Shown: positions 23,716-36,113, numbered from the stretch's first letter. The stretch: 64,000 bases of DNA from Mesodorylaimus sp. YZB2_4 (GCA_030248295.1 JASANH010000389.1:78780-142779), one strand, 5' to 3'. Numbers and translations: made by a program. The notes: a model not told the origin generated them from the letters alone.

Positions 23716-24359
23716 GCATTGATGATCTGTTGGCCGAATTGCTTGGTATTGATTTTGTTTTGCCTCAGATTTATTGGGGATTATTTATTTCGGTACCTGC
23801 GACTGTGGTGCGAGTCAGAAAACTCCTTGAGCCCTGGATACACGTATGTATGAGCTTACGTTTGTGCTGGTTGCCACAGAACTCCTGTTTTAGTTTTCGT
23901 TTGGATGATGTTCCTTAGTTCGGCAACTTTACGGGTTCTGCAGCAGCTCTACATACCAGCTGCTCCTACTGCTTGGCCAACTTGTGACACACATAAAAGA
24001 AGTGAGGCGAATTTTTGTTGGCTTTTGTGTTTTTGATTCTGTGACTCCTGCATCGTGTGAGATATATACCTACTCGTTTACTTGTGTACATTTAGAAAAG
24101 TCTCTAGCAATGTCGAATGCACAATAAAATACCAAGCATCGCTATCACAATACATCAAAAACCCAAAGACAAATCGTCATCGTCGTTCATAAGAAAAGTC
24201 CTTCTGTAGCTCGTTTGAAAACGCGTAAAAAGTAAACTCAGTGATAGAAAGCAGTGGCTTCATCTTTCGAAGCGCGTCGTGCAGTACTCACATTTTTATC
24301 CCATGGACAATTCAAGAGCAGGCGTTATTCGGGTTATTAGCCATTCCACATCGAGTATA

Positions 24360-24614
24360 TCAGTCCGCTGCTTCCCGACGACAAAGCTTCTCAGTAAGTT
24401 GCTTTCCATCCGCTACTGCTGTCCGACGTCGACAAGAAAAGTGCCGATCCCCGTACGAGCCAACGTCGACCAATTTGTGACTTGGTGTATCCTGAAGCGA
24501 ACACTTCTTGCAGTCGGGGACATTTTCAGAATGAGTTGAATTTAAGTAATCCTTTTCAATGTAGTTTTCCCCCTTCAAAAAAGTCCTGATGTTGACCTCA
24601 TCCCCCTTTTTCAT
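24360..24614 (-). CDS. Unrecognised 84-residue ORF
   Basis: True ATG at 24614. The product is charged, with a CKKC motif (VPDCKKCSLQDTPSHK) and a later RRR tract. No family is recognised. It may be a fragment of a transposase-like or zinc-binding protein, but a single CxxC is insufficient. Neighbouring sequence to 26000 has only short ORFs. Confidence 0.2.
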   Translation of the reverse strand: MKKGDEVNIRTFLKGENYIEKDYLNSTHSENVPDCKKCSLQDTPSHKLVDVGSYGDRHFSCRRRTAVADGKQLTEKLCRREAAD

Positions 24615-26019
24615 TTAGAAAATCCTAAATCGTTTAGTGTTTACTCTGCGCGGAGCGATAGAAAGCCTAAAACTTCATGTCGCTGTTGTAATTTACCAAA
24701 TGGTACAACACATGCAGGAACATACAGCATAGTGGCATATTATTATCATGTAGCATATTCTTACCTGGGCCGGCCTAGCTCCCATCCAACTGTGGAGCTC
24801 GCTCTTCGTCCACCAGCATTCGCAGCCACTCAGCAAAACCTGCTATTGCCACATCGTCGTCACTTCTAGATAAATTCATTATTTCAAAAAAGGTTCAATA
24901 TTTTTTTCTTTCTTTCTATCAGTCCTCATACACGCCAGTTTTACGTGGACTGAACCATCCTGGCCATGGCCCCACTACTACTGTTATATGGCCTAGTAGC
25001 TCGTCGGTTCCGCTGGAAAATAGGTGTTGATCGCGACCGGCGTGCGCACCCTGGTTTTTGACGGCGCGAGTGACGAAGGAACGCACAGTGCGAAGAGCAG
25101 TGGGGAAGCGCTGAGCCTTAGTGGACACCACTTTGATACTGAACTCATCAGACACTCTAGCTGCTCATCAAACTGAGCTTGTTGCACCCATCTTGCATAC
25201 CGTAGGTCTCAGGTTCACTGCGCGACCTGAGGGCGTACCGAATATTTGAGCGACCTGAGGGTGCTGGGTATTTGAGTATTTATGGTGTTGACCGTGAGTC
25301 TTCCTCACAGAGATCGGTACCTACTATATATGGCGGCTAATTTGAAGTCGCAAACCAACATGTTTACGAACAGGATACACACGAAACGCATGTCTGACTA
25401 GATGCAAAACCCAATAAATAAGCGCTTCTGGAATTGTTCCTTCAACACACCATCGATTTTCATTTATTCGTTGCCCATATCTCACACGGTTCATGCGCTG
25501 ATTAAAGCCCGCACGAACAGCTCATTCGCGCAGGCGTGTCGCTCCTGGATAAGCCTTTTTCTGCTTTGTTAGGCCCCTCTGCCCAGTAGGCGACAGGTCA
25601 CGTTTAACTAGTGGCGGAGCACGAAGGAGACAGAGAGAAGCGCCATATACAGCAAATTTGTACATACAATATGGGGCGAGACTTACACAGCACACAAGCA
25701 AAGGAAGCTTATCAGTCAATATCGATTTCCGTTTTACCAAGCAATGCATTTTCATTTTCATCGGTGCCGTGGCACAATGGTTGCCTGACAGTTGCATTAA
25801 CTGTCTTTTTTATCCCCCGCTCCGCTGGATGTATCCGGGCTGACCGTGGATCGTAATTTTGCTGGCACGAATGTTGTTGTCTTATGGAGTAATCGCGATG
25901 TCGTCTGCAGATAAGCGGACGATATCCTAGGCGGGTACTCATTCGCAGCCTGATCCAATGACATTGTTGAACACGACATGGAAGACTCAGCGGCAGGTGC
26001 ACCTACAGAAAAGTTGTGA

Positions 26020-26190
26020 CTCGAATTGAGTTCCTGATTGAGTTCCAAACCCGAGTGTTGGAAGCTTAAACCACTGCTGACCAGTTGGCCAGACGCCTCT
26101 AATATTTTGCGCATAGCTTTCTTTTGCACCTAGAAACATATTACAATTTTTGGTTTCTCAAAGTTCGACTTAACGGTAGGCGATGTTTCC
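26020..26190 (-). repeat. Dispersed repeat with CTGACCAGTTGGCCAGA end (partial copy)
   Basis: It shares CTGACCAGTTGGCCAGA, ATATTTTGC and TTTCTTTTGCA blocks with 53600-53710 and 60880-60990. Confidence 0.4.
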
Positions 26191-26199
26191 TTGTCAGCT

Positions 26200-27363
26200 C
26201 CTAGTCTCGATTTACCTCTACCGCTCTCCCAGCCTGGAACGCAGACATATGTAGGCCTACACAAGCAGGCACGATTACTGGTTATAGAAATAATTAGGAC
26301 AAGGTGTCCCGTCTGGCCGGCGCCAGGCCAAGCGGTTCACCAATATGCTGCCATCACATTTGCATACTTCACACTGGCATCACTGCAACTGTCTAATAGT
26401 TTTCATAGAACTTTCAAAGGCATAAGAAATCAGTCCAAGCAGTTCTACAGCAGGTATCGCATGGAAAGCTAACAGCTAGTAACTATATGCACCTTGCTGC
26501 ACTAGCTGACAAGGGACCATAGGGGCATCGTTATCAGCTAATATTACCTTTCGTGCAGATAATAATCGCGGGTTCTCTACTTTTGAACATTTTAGTCGGC
26601 TCTAGAGAGGGCAAGGACATATGAATTAGCCCTATCTGATATATAAAAAGACGCTGAATCGAACGTTATCATCCATATCACGTGGTGGCAACGCATTATT
26701 GCGCAATACGTTCAAGAAAGGCGGTAATTTATCACGCATTCAGTACACCGTGGTAGGTGCACGTCAGGAGAGACGGTCGATGTGGTTGCGTTGACTGAAC
26801 ATGCTCATTTTGAACAGACACGGCAGGAAATGGTCGACTGCCCTGCGAGTCGTGATTGTGTTCTACCTCTATTGGCCCACATCGCCCACTACAGTATCAT
26901 TCGATTTGTCATTTTTCAATCCGTAATGTGAGCTTGTGCTGGGTTGGTTGTGTCCCTGACATGGGCGGCAGGAAATTACCAATAGGGTAATCAAACTGTC
27001 TTCATGGCTCCTGTCACACTTGGATGAGGCCACTCGTTCCATCGTGAGCTTTTGCGCTGCTTTTAACCCCACCTTGGAATCGAAAAGGTTCCAGACGGTG
27101 ATAAACAGAAAATCAAGATCGATCGAGCACTTTTTTGCTGAACAGGACTTCGTTGGCTTACGCCAGAAAACGATGATGATAAGAGAAAGAATACAGTAGG
27201 TTCCAAGGCGGTCACTCGACACTTTTTCTAATTAACCCAACCAAATAAACGCTTTTTATCAAAACGAAATTGCAGCACATTATCCTCTCCTCAAAACTGA
27301 ATTTCTCCGTAAAAAATCATTTAAATGTGCTATCCTCTCCTAGATCGCCCGAAATCATATAAC
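26200..27363. other. Region downstream of the F-box gene; no supported gene
   Basis: A 117-residue minus frame (27222-26869) lacks an ATG start and has no recognisable motif. Otherwise AT-rich unique sequence. Confidence 0.35.
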
Positions 27364-28856
27364 TCATAAAATCACTTCCAATTCATCCCCGAACTGTTGC
27401 CACGCCTCCTCGAGCAGATCCTCAGTGCATCCCGTCTCGCGGACACTGACGACCACACGACCACCCTCGGCTCCGAAGAAGGCGCTGGCCCGCTTGCGTC
27501 GAAGAGCTACGTGGAAATCGAGGATGCCGCGGTCGGAGACTCCGGAATTGTTGATGAAGAGGGTGTGGACGCGAGGGCAGCACTCGGCCACACTGAGCAG
27601 GCACTGGTCGTCGACGTTCTCGCTGCACACGCCAAACACTCGCAAGCGCGGGCACGCTCGGAGCACTGCCTCGATGGCCGACACGCTCATCTTGGGCAGA
27701 GTCCAGTTGTGACGAAAGAGCGGCGAGTGGGTCTTTTCCGTATTCAGTTCCAAGTGGAGCAAAGGAGGCGAATGGAAGCCAAAGTGCTGGGCGCAGGAGA
27801 ACATGAACTCGTCGCCCACCGATTCGACCAGCTCGTTAAAGATGATACAACGCCAGTGCTTACTGCCACGCACGATCCGTGCGACCTGCTCCTCGCTGCC
27901 CTTGCCCCCGAAATCGACCACGATCGATCGCAGGGAGGCCAAATCTGCCAGCGGCGAAAAATCGGTGACGTGCACGGAATTGCGAAGCTCGAGCTCCCGC
28001 AATCGACTGAGGTTGGCCATCAACACGATGTTTTCGTCGTGCAAGTACTGGCACTCGATCATCAGCGAACGAAGATTGGCAGCCTTCTTGAGGATGGCGT
28101 TGAGGCAGCCCGTCGTCCACCATTTGTTGTTCAACGCCTGCAAAAAGTCAATTTGAGTGGCGAAATGCACTGGTCACGCCTCACCTTAAAGTGCGTCATC
28201 CTCGTGAATTTCAGATCGAAGCTCAATTGCAAATTGCTGATTCGCAGGGCGGTCGGGGGATGGGCCCAGAAGGTATTGAGGGCGTCGGCCACTCGGTATC
28301 GCTAGGTGAGCATGTTGAAGGACAGGTCGGCGCCGGACGAACGAACTTCCATAAAATTGGGCCAGTATTTGACCTGATGCAGGGCCCGCACGTCCACGAT
28401 TTCTCCACTCACGTCCAACATCTCCACTTTGGGCCACAAACGCACCAGGTGACTCATCAACTCGTTAATAATAAACACGTGTAGCCGAGACGGGTGCGGC
28501 AGACGACCCTCGCCGCGTCCACGTCGGACGTGATTGCGGAATACCAGGCGGCTCACATTCGGGTACATCTCGGCCAACCACCTGGTCATTTTCGTGACCA
28601 CGTTCGTCCTCAACAACGTCAGCCCGGCCAGGTCCTCGCGATGATGGAACACGGGACGCTCGATGAATCGATCCTTCATCACCAAGTCCACGTAGAAATC
28701 GGACAAGCGCAGAGTGCGCAACCCCGCTCGAGACATCACTCCAATCGATCGCCACTGAAGACACGTCTGCGACGCCGCCCACGAATCGCGGCCGCCAAGG
28801 TTGGCAAATATATTTCGAACTACAACGTCGGGCAAGCGCGCACAATTTTCGCTCAT
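27364..28856 (-). CDS. F-box and leucine-rich-repeat protein (FBXL-like)
   Basis: The ATG at 28856 gives an N-terminal F-box (ARLPDVVVRNIFANLG, then WRSIGVMSR) followed by irregular leucine-rich stretches (LVRLWPKVEMLDVSGEI, LSRLRELELRNS, LADLASLRSIVVDF, CPRLRVFGVCS, CPRVHTLFINNSGV). Such proteins are substrate receptors of SCF ubiquitin ligases. Exon 28137-27364 joins upstream in phase 0 through GTGAGG..TTTTTGCAG. The upstream frame has an in-frame TAG at 28304-28302. It is either removed by a 72-nt intron (28373-28302, weak donor CAG|GTCAAA, acceptor CACCTAG, phase 0) or is a nonsense codon. With that intron the exons are 28856-28374, 28301-28185 and 28137-27364, giving 457 residues. The gene is clearly more GC-rich than its surroundings, and its antisense frames are therefore long and spurious. 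Confidence 0.72.
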
Positions 28857-29679
28857 CTTTGATAAGTTTCCAAATCTAGCAGGCAAACATTCAAGAAAAG
28901 AACTACGATCGATCTGTAACTGACCTCTTTGTAATCGTGATTCCAACGCGATGCCAATCGTCGCACCCACCAGCACAGCAATGATGTGTCGTGGGCCGCG
29001 TCTGCTTTACACTGCATGCGGCCGCACAAGTCACGTGACTTGGCTGCTGTTATAAGCAGTTCAATGGGTCTCACCGCGAATGGTAGAGACTTTAAACTGG
29101 TTCTATGTAATTCAGGCGTGTCTGAGGTTGAACCAGCACGCATTGTGCGATAACCACTCCAGCCCCCTCCTCAATTCACATGGTTCCTTTAGGAGGTGGC
29201 TGGATCCTGACTTTTGTTCACTTTAAGAGATAACTAACTTTTTATTTGGCCAAGGATTTCAGAGGCGAGAAAGTTTAGACCGTAACTAGTGGTGTAATAG
29301 GCATGTGCGGCAAGGTTGTGTTGGCTTCCTTAAGGCAGCATTACACAGAACCCGGAGCAATGTATTCGCGAGGCATCGCTGGTACTCTCCACGCGAGGCA
29401 GAACCCCGCTGAGATGTCTCGGGTTCGTACGACTAGAAGGCCTGCCTGCTGGACTGTTTTTGAGACCATCCGCTCACCGTGTTGCTTTCTCTGATTACTG
29501 AAGGGAGTGACTATGTAGTGGACTTTTTGCACCACGCAAAACCCCAGGGTGGCTAACAAAGTCTTCCGGCCTAGTCCATGGCTGCAACGGGGTGACGCTC
29601 CCAGCTGCTGGCTGTTTCTGTTTTACCAAAGCACCAAGCGCACTCGAGGGTGAAGGGACACAATATACAAGAATTTATT

Positions 29680-29760
29680 TCGAGTCGAACACTCGCCCAT
29701 AACTGCGCACCTGGCGTTAGAGGCAGACGCCTAACCCACCAGGTCGCGACCCGGCTCTGT
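29680..29760 (-). repeat. tRNA-derived SINE fragment (family 1)
   Basis: Minus strand reads GGGTTAGGCGTCTGCCTCTA, then ACGCCAGGTGCGCAGTTATG and a B-box-like GTGTTCGACTCG. It matches 19830-19925 on the plus strand. Part of 46410-46475 is a third, more diverged relative. Confidence 0.45.
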
Positions 29761-30149
29761 ATCGATTGCCAGTCCAGCCTCTACAATATATTGTAGTAAA
29801 GTTTTGAATCAGTTTTCTTTTTTATTACCCTCATTAGCTTCGACAAAATTGGCAGGACTTGCTCACAATCGAGACGACAAGACGAGCAGCCGTCGTAGAG
29901 ACTATGGGCAAAATGTGATTGTCATCTCGCCAGGAATTCGAAGTTTTATCTGACGCTAGAGCGCTCGTTTAAGCTTCTGTGTCTGCTTCACCTACTGTAC
30001 TTCAATAATCTCACAAAAATTAGACATTAGACTTGACTAGCTGCCCCTGTAGTGGAGACATGGCGCCAATTTTTAGCACGGCATTTTGATTTAGGATGAC
30101 TTGGAATTTTGAGCACTCCTGAAGTGTTACTGTGTGTAAACTGTCTTCA

Positions 30150-31000
30150 AGACCATGGGTTGGCCCTGACCAGTGTAAGCGTGGGGCCGATCCCTGCGAG
30201 TGTCATCCTTACCATGGGTTGGCCCTGACCAGTGTAAGCGTGGGCCCGATCCCTGAGAGTGCCATCCTTACCATGGGTTGGCTTTGAACAGTGTAAGCGG
30301 GGGCCCGATCCCTGTGAGTGCCATCCTTACCATGGGTTGGCCCTGACCAGTGTAAGCGGGGCCCGATCCCTGTGAGTGCCATCCTTACCATGGGTTGGCT
30401 CTGAACAGTGTAAGCGGGGGCCCGATCCCTGTGAGTGCCATCCTTACCATGGGTTGGCTCTGAACAGTGTAAGCGGGGGCCCGATCCCTGTGAGTGCCAT
30501 CCTTACCATGAATTGGCCCTGACCAGTGTAAGCGGGGCCCGATCCCTGTGAGTGCCATCCTTACCATGGGTTGGCTCTGAACAGTGTAAGCGGGGCCCGA
30601 TCCCTGTGAGTGCCATCCTTACCATGGGTTGGCTCTGAACAGTGTAAGCGGGGGCCCGATCCCTGTGAGTGCCATCCTTACCATGGGTTGGCCCTGACCA
30701 GTGTAAGCGGGGGCCCGATCCCTGTGAGTGCCATCCTTACCATGAATTGGCCCTGACCAGTGTAAGCGGGGCCCGATCCCTGTGAGTGCCATCCTTACCA
30801 TGGGTTGGCTCTGAACAGTGTTAGCGGGGGCCCGATCCCTGTGAGTGCCATCCTTACCATAGGCTGGCACTGACCAGTGTAAGCGGGGGGGCCCGATCCC
30901 TGTGAGTGCCATCCTTACCATGGGTAGGCCCTGACCAATGTAAGCGAGGGCCTGATCCCCGTAACTCCTATGCTCACCACGGGATACCCTGACCAGTGTA
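30150..31000. repeat. Tandem satellite, about 14 copies of a ~59-bp unit
   Basis: The unit begins ACCATGGGTTGGCCCTGACC and continues AGTGTAAGCGGGGGCCCGAT, then a TGTGAGTGCCATCC block. Unit lengths vary by 1-3 nt because of G-run changes. Two alternating variants (GGCCCTGACCAG and GGCTCTGAACAG) suggest higher-order spread. Copies decay toward 30950-31000. The 5' end near 30150 is sharp. Confidence 0.85.
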
Positions 31001-31842
31001 TGTGTGCCCTAAACCAAGTAGAGTGCAGCAGCGACACCTGTCGGCGTACGCCCAGAACGGCGAAAAACGCCTAATGGTTAAACGTACCATATCTTACAAA
31101 AAATCCATAAAACCTGTAGTCTAATGTATCAGTAAAATGCCAAGATCTTAAACAATTCGAAATACTACGTGAAAAATCCCTTGGACTGCACGTGGAAGAA
31201 GTTTATCGTAAAAATGCTGGCGTCCGAAGTTATCCAAGGATGGGCATTTTGGAGACCCGTGCTGAGACGAAGTGCACTCTAGAATCTACTGTATGTAGGA
31301 ATTCTGGAAAAAGTGATATTTAGATTCAGCCACTCGCATTTTGCAGAAAATTCTTGATTGCAAAGGGGGGACCATCGAAAAATGAAAATTTCGCTTCTTA
31401 AATTATTGAGATAAGGCTATCTGAGAAAGGCATGCCAGAAAGACAAGAAAGTCAAGTGACTTGGCTGGAAAAGCTATAAAATGCCTAATTTCACCCAGCG
31501 AATTCATTCGTAGCCCAAGCGCGAGGAAAAGTCTGCGACCAGAAAATTCTCAGAAATTTTTTGAGGCTGGGAATAATTATGTTTTCTTACTGAACCTGAT
31601 TTTATTTTCAGGTGACGCTAAGCTCACGGCTTTGATAAAGTAGTTTAAGCTACAGAATGGCATGGAACGACCAAGTTCAGCGATAATGTTCTCCGCGGAG
31701 CACATGTCAAAGTTAACGCAGAACGCGCATCCGACATAGCCCCAGATTATGGTAATGCCTTCATTTATGAACACACTTTATTGCAACAATGTTATAAAGG
31801 CGATACTTGACATGAATTCTAGTCACTTTTATCAATGCTGTG

Positions 31843-34390
31843 TCAACAACTAGAACGGGCGCAGGAAGAAAGAAATTTTGGCGCATTTTGTTCAAGCTCG
31901 TTGGATATGTCTCTATATTCACGGCCTTTCGTTTCTGGCGCGCAGAAGTAAATAAATGTTCCAAATATCAATAAAAATGAAAGGTACAAAAGGAAGGAAA
32001 ATTCGTTTACCGCGTCCTAAAAAAATTAAGTTACAGTGACTGGAACGCAAGCTTCGACTCCCCTCACACCCTGCATAGCCCTGGCATACTCAGTTGCGTC
32101 CATGCTTACTTTCCAAGGTAAGAAAGATACGCCAATTAGAAAATTGGCGAACCAATTCATTAATACAGCCACTGTATTCGCTTTTCCACGCGCAGAATGC
32201 TCAAAAAGCTCGCTGACGAAGAACCATGGAATATTGCCTGAACAGGGGTGCACTTTTACGCTTTCTTTCCTTGATGTCAACGTTGCTTTTGCTCTTCAGT
32301 AACACATACCTGGACCAATAGCAAAGAAAACTACGAAAATGTATACCAGCGCGATGGAAGCGTAAGCAGCGGCAGATTGGTTTCCAGTTTTAGTCGCCTT
32401 AAATTGAGAAGAGGAAGAAAAGAAATAATGCCACATCTATTGATCATAAGGCCATATAAGCTTACCAAGACATGCAACGTTATAACAAGGCAGATACTCA
32501 TAACCGACATTCCAGCCATGCCCACCAACATTAGTACGCGACGACCAAATCGCTCGACAGTTGCCGTAGAAATTAGACTTATAATCACCATTGTCACTCC
32601 GATACCCAAAGTTGCCCCAGCGGCCATATCTTGGCTCATTTTCGCACCATCGCGAAAAATAATTGTTGAATAGTACAGAGCCTGAAGACGAAGGCTTGTA
32701 GACTGATGTATGCTCACATCCTGATCTGACTGCTGGGATGGTATTTGAGGAGAGAGCAAGGTATTGCAACTCCTTCTCTGATATACCCTTCTGGGGACTG
32801 ACTGAAATAATAGGACTCTACAGTATCATATACGTAGACCCTTTTATCTGGACTTGAAACTCTGAAGTGTCCCCTCGAGTTGTCAATCAATACCTACAGG
32901 AAGTGCCACACAGATGGAGACGTACATTATTTCATTTAGGTCACCTAATGCCTTACATCAAAAGATCAGGGCAAGTAAGGCCCTTGTCGATTTACAGCCA
33001 AGTTTATAAATGCACTTACCACGACAATGCCGGAGCATTGCTGAGATAGCATCATGACAACAGCTATGATCAACCCCCACAGGAGGGCGGGTTTCCTGAA
33101 CATATCCGCAAATGACACTTGTGGCGCGGTGTTGATCTTCTGCGCTTCTTCCAACATGGCTTTCATTTCTTCAGTAACATCACTCGTTTGGCGCAGGCGG
33201 GTCAAAGCTAGAAACGACCACACGTTTAGCACAGCTCAATAGTTAAGCCAGGAGCTTGGTCTAAACCAAAAGATCATTCACCAGCAGCAGCTTCTTCCTC
33301 TTTCTGCCTTATCAAAAGTAAATATTTCGGACTCTCAGGACAGAACGGTAGTGTCGCCAGTTGCCATACTGCTGGCAATGCAGTCAGTCCTAAAACCACG
33401 CACCATTTTTGCTGTGTCTTTGCTTCACAAAACCCTGACGTTACCTAAAAGAACCGGCCACAATGCTGCTGTTCCAAGAAGCTGTGGCAAGCCGAGTATT
33501 TGCGAGGTAAGGATAGCAGTGACGACCACCAATTGGTTGACACTACCCAACATCCCACGGAGATGTAAGGGGGCGATTTCTGTCAGGTACATTGGCGCTA
33601 ATCCAGTGTTCAAGCCTGAAAGGTGCTGTTGCATCATCGCTTTGCACTTTTCCTGCACAATGGCTCCCTGAATGGAGTAGACGCCGAATCAGTCGACTTT
33701 GCATCCACATACAGAGGCGTCAAACAAGCACTGAACAATATATAGCTAGGCTTATCTCGTCTTACACGCTCCGTCTCAACGCGCCTTACGTAGTTCGACT
33801 CGAAAGCTACTTTCCTAAACCTACCGCAGTTAAATCCGATTAAAAACCGTCCTACAATCAACAGTGCGAATACATTTGTCGACTTGCTTATGCCCATCAA
33901 AACGGCCGCAACGATGGCTATACAATTGTTCAACAACATGGCACCTTTCCTGAAACAAATCCAACATTATCCACCCTTTGACTCAACAAATGAGACACTC
34001 GCCTGCCGAATCGGTCAGCCGCAAATCCGCATAGGACACCACCAAACATGCCTCCAATGGCGAATACAGCCACAATCCAAGACCATATTTCGTTGACTTG
34101 AGGTTGGCTAATTGTTCTTCCGTATAAACTTGGATAAGACTCATTTTGAATCCATGCTTGGATGAACTAAAAAACCATTCCAGGGTTTCACACTTGAAAT
34201 GGAGGTGGTTAGAATCTTACTTCTGCAGGAGAATTGATGACACCAGTATTATACCCAAATAAGAACGAAGATCCACCAGCTGCTGCAGAAACGGCGAAAA
34301 TTAGAGCAGAATTCATTTGAAGGCTGCAAAGGAATCCAAAAAAACGCAAGATTCTCTCGAAGATTTAAAAACTCACCAAGTCTCCCTCAT
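31843..34390 (-). CDS. GLUT-family (SLC2A-like) facilitative sugar transporter 1
   Basis: Twelve-TM major facilitator of hexoses, 492 residues, with all phases consistent. Exons: 34390-34377, 34323-34221, 34166-34003, 33949-33825, 33615-33445, 33389-33282, 33207-33020, 32681-32466, 32397-32310, 32237-32110 and 32016-31843. Signatures in order: [11 protein letters not shown] in TM1, GGMFGG and DRFGRKG after TM2, [12 protein letters not shown], a [17 protein letters not shown] segment, [17 protein letters not shown] (the QQxSGI substrate motif), [20 protein letters not shown], and APETKGR before the C-terminal tail. The intron after FGR has a GC donor (AG|GCGAGT at 33997-34002). AATAAA on the minus strand lies at 31777-31782. 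Compared with the paralogue at 55332-57646, six central exons have the same lengths, but this gene has one extra intron (32465-32398). Sugar specificity cannot be read from the sequence. Confidence 0.9.
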
Positions 34391-35076
34391 TTTACCTGTT
34401 ATCACCTAATTTGACGGAGCTACTGCGTCAGAATTTCTTCGGGCATTTCACGATTACGATAAGAGCTAGACGTAGTGTGATAAGCGTTTGAGAATGAAAA
34501 ACGGTGTAGTATAGCTGGTTAGGCGGCATCGGTGTGTACTAGGGCACGAACGTAGGCCAGGTATGGATGCGCGTGGAGTACTTACTCGTACACGACCATT
34601 CTTCTCGCAACTGGTTCTGACAGCTCGAGCCAATGCGAAGTTGACAAACGGATAAAGGTGAACGGGACTGGGCGTCTAGAATTCTAGAACTGTTTTATAT
34701 GCCAGGCGATTCATTTGTGTGCACAGCAGGCAACAAAACCATTGAAATAGGCGCAGTTTTGGCGAAAAACACTTGAATTTCTAGCTGCGATTTCTGTTGG
34801 CTGATTAGGCATAGAGACTAGGTGCAGATTGAAGGGAAATGAGTAACTGGTTCGATTTTACGTCACAGGAATGATACGGTGTTTGGTGAGGAACGAGACA
34901 GGTTCTTTGGGGCAGGTTGACAGAGCGGGTTGTCAAGTGGTGGTGCAGGCAGCGGTCTCATCTCAAATGGTGTAGATCACAAATACACAGTTGGTTATAC
35001 TGGCTTTACTACAATCTACTTTCACATTACTACTCACTACCGATCATAAGCATGCAAGTCATTTCAGCAAAAAAGA
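34391..35076. other. Intergenic region between transporter 1 and the collagen gene
   Basis: Holds the likely promoter of transporter 1 (its first coding exon is only 14 nt, 34390-34377). I see no TATA box and no other gene. Confidence 0.35.
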
Positions 35077-36113
35077 TTAGGCCTTAGCCGCCTTCAACTT
35101 CTTGGCCCTGTTTCGGCGAGGGCAAGGGCAGTATTGAGCATCCTTGCCTGGGCCACCCGCATTGCCTCGTGGACCTGGTGCTCCGTTCTCACCATCTCTT
35201 CCCGCAATTCCTCGAACTCCTGGTGAACCAGCTGGACCCTCCTTGCCAGGAACACCATCGCGTCCCTTATCACCGTCCTTGCCGGGTGCGCCTCTGTAAG
35301 AGATAGAATAAGGGTGATGTACAGTATGTAAGGAAGGTTATTTAATGCACTTACGGATCCCCGACAGGGCCGCGTGGACCAGGTTCGCCCTTATTTCCAC
35401 CTTCAGCATCGGCTCCTGGACCGCCTTTCTCGCCTGGTCGACCAGCTTTGCCTGGCTCGCCCGCTGGTCCATCGGGACCAGCAGGTCCGAGCGGTCCGGG
35501 ATTGCCAGGATTGCCGTTTGGACCAGTGTAACCCTTGGCACCTTGAGCCCCCACAATACCTTCTCTTCCTGGATCGCCTTTTGGTCCAGGCTCACATTTG
35601 CGGCAAGTTCCATAAGTGACTGGATGAACTTCGATCAAAACACCTGCCGGGCCTGGCTCGCCTTTGGGGCCGTTTGGTGGGGGTGAAATGCCGTCAGCTC
35701 CAGGCTCTCCTGGTGGGCCAGGTGGACCCGGTGGGCATGGATTATCTGAAAATGAACAGCATTTTCGTGAATCCGCACTGGTTAAAAACCTGTCCAAACT
35801 TACCGTCATAGCAGTGGCAGTGCCCTGGTTTTTCAACCTGGCTTCCCGCTCCACCTTGTCCTGCAGGTTTCTGCCCTTGAGTGAGGGCCACACGGGCCAC
35901 ACGTTGTTTAGCCACCTTGCCAGCCTTGACAGCTACGATTTTTTGCCAGGTGTCGTCGGTGACCATCTTAAATTCGCTCATGCCTTCAGCCAAATCGTAC
36001 TTGATACTTGAGCCTTTCTGGAACAGCATCGGCAAGGTCACACAAATAGCCAGCAGGGCCGTTAAACTCAAAGTGACGGCTGCAGCGGCCAACACATCAG
36101 TCGAAGTAGGCAT
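35077..36113 (-). CDS. Nematode-type cuticle collagen
   Basis: Three exons (36113-35804, 35745-35355, 35293-35077) encode 305 residues. Residues about 8-62 form a Col_cuticle_N-type domain: one membrane or signal segment ([18 protein letters not shown]), then an acidic region ending in [19 protein letters not shown] at 69-75 contains an R-x-x-R site, as in the homology block cleaved by subtilisin-like proteases in cuticle collagens. Gly-X-Y blocks follow, interrupted and flanked by Cys clusters (HCHCYDDNPC, YGTCRKC, QYCPCP) that form inter-chain disulfides in this family. The tail is Lys/Arg-rich. The second intron splits a Pro codon inside GDPGAPG. A TATA box lies 59 bp upstream. Role: secreted structural component of the extracellular cuticle. 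This is the best taxonomic marker in the window. Confidence 0.9.

Larger units (their letters stand above)
28860..31776. other. Intergenic region upstream of the F-box gene with SINE and satellite
   Basis: No gene is supported. It holds a SINE fragment at 29680-29760 and the satellite at 30150-31000. Open frames inside the satellite on the minus strand are products of the repeat. Confidence 0.5.

Noticed and set aside
26869..27222. 117-residue minus-strand ORF as a gene
   Set aside because: No ATG start, no motif, no splice context.
27397..28305. 302-residue plus-strand ORF over the F-box gene
   Set aside because: Antisense of a GC-rich coding exon; its product has no domain, while the minus strand encodes an F-box and leucine-rich segments.
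27364..28856. Horizontal transfer of the GC-rich F-box gene
   Set aside because: F-box/LRR genes are eukaryotic and the gene has at least one normal spliceosomal intron; composition alone is not enough.
30209..30921. Repetitive minus-strand proteins with MVRMALTGIGP units
   Set aside because: They arise from the non-coding 59-bp satellite, whose unit length shifts frame.
30150..31000. Possible CRISPR array
   Set aside because: Units are head-to-tail without unique spacers, and the genome is eukaryotic.
35345..35902. ORFs antisense or overlapping in the collagen gene
   Set aside because: Gly-X-Y coding creates long open antisense frames; only the minus-strand spliced frame has the cuticle N-domain and Cys blocks.
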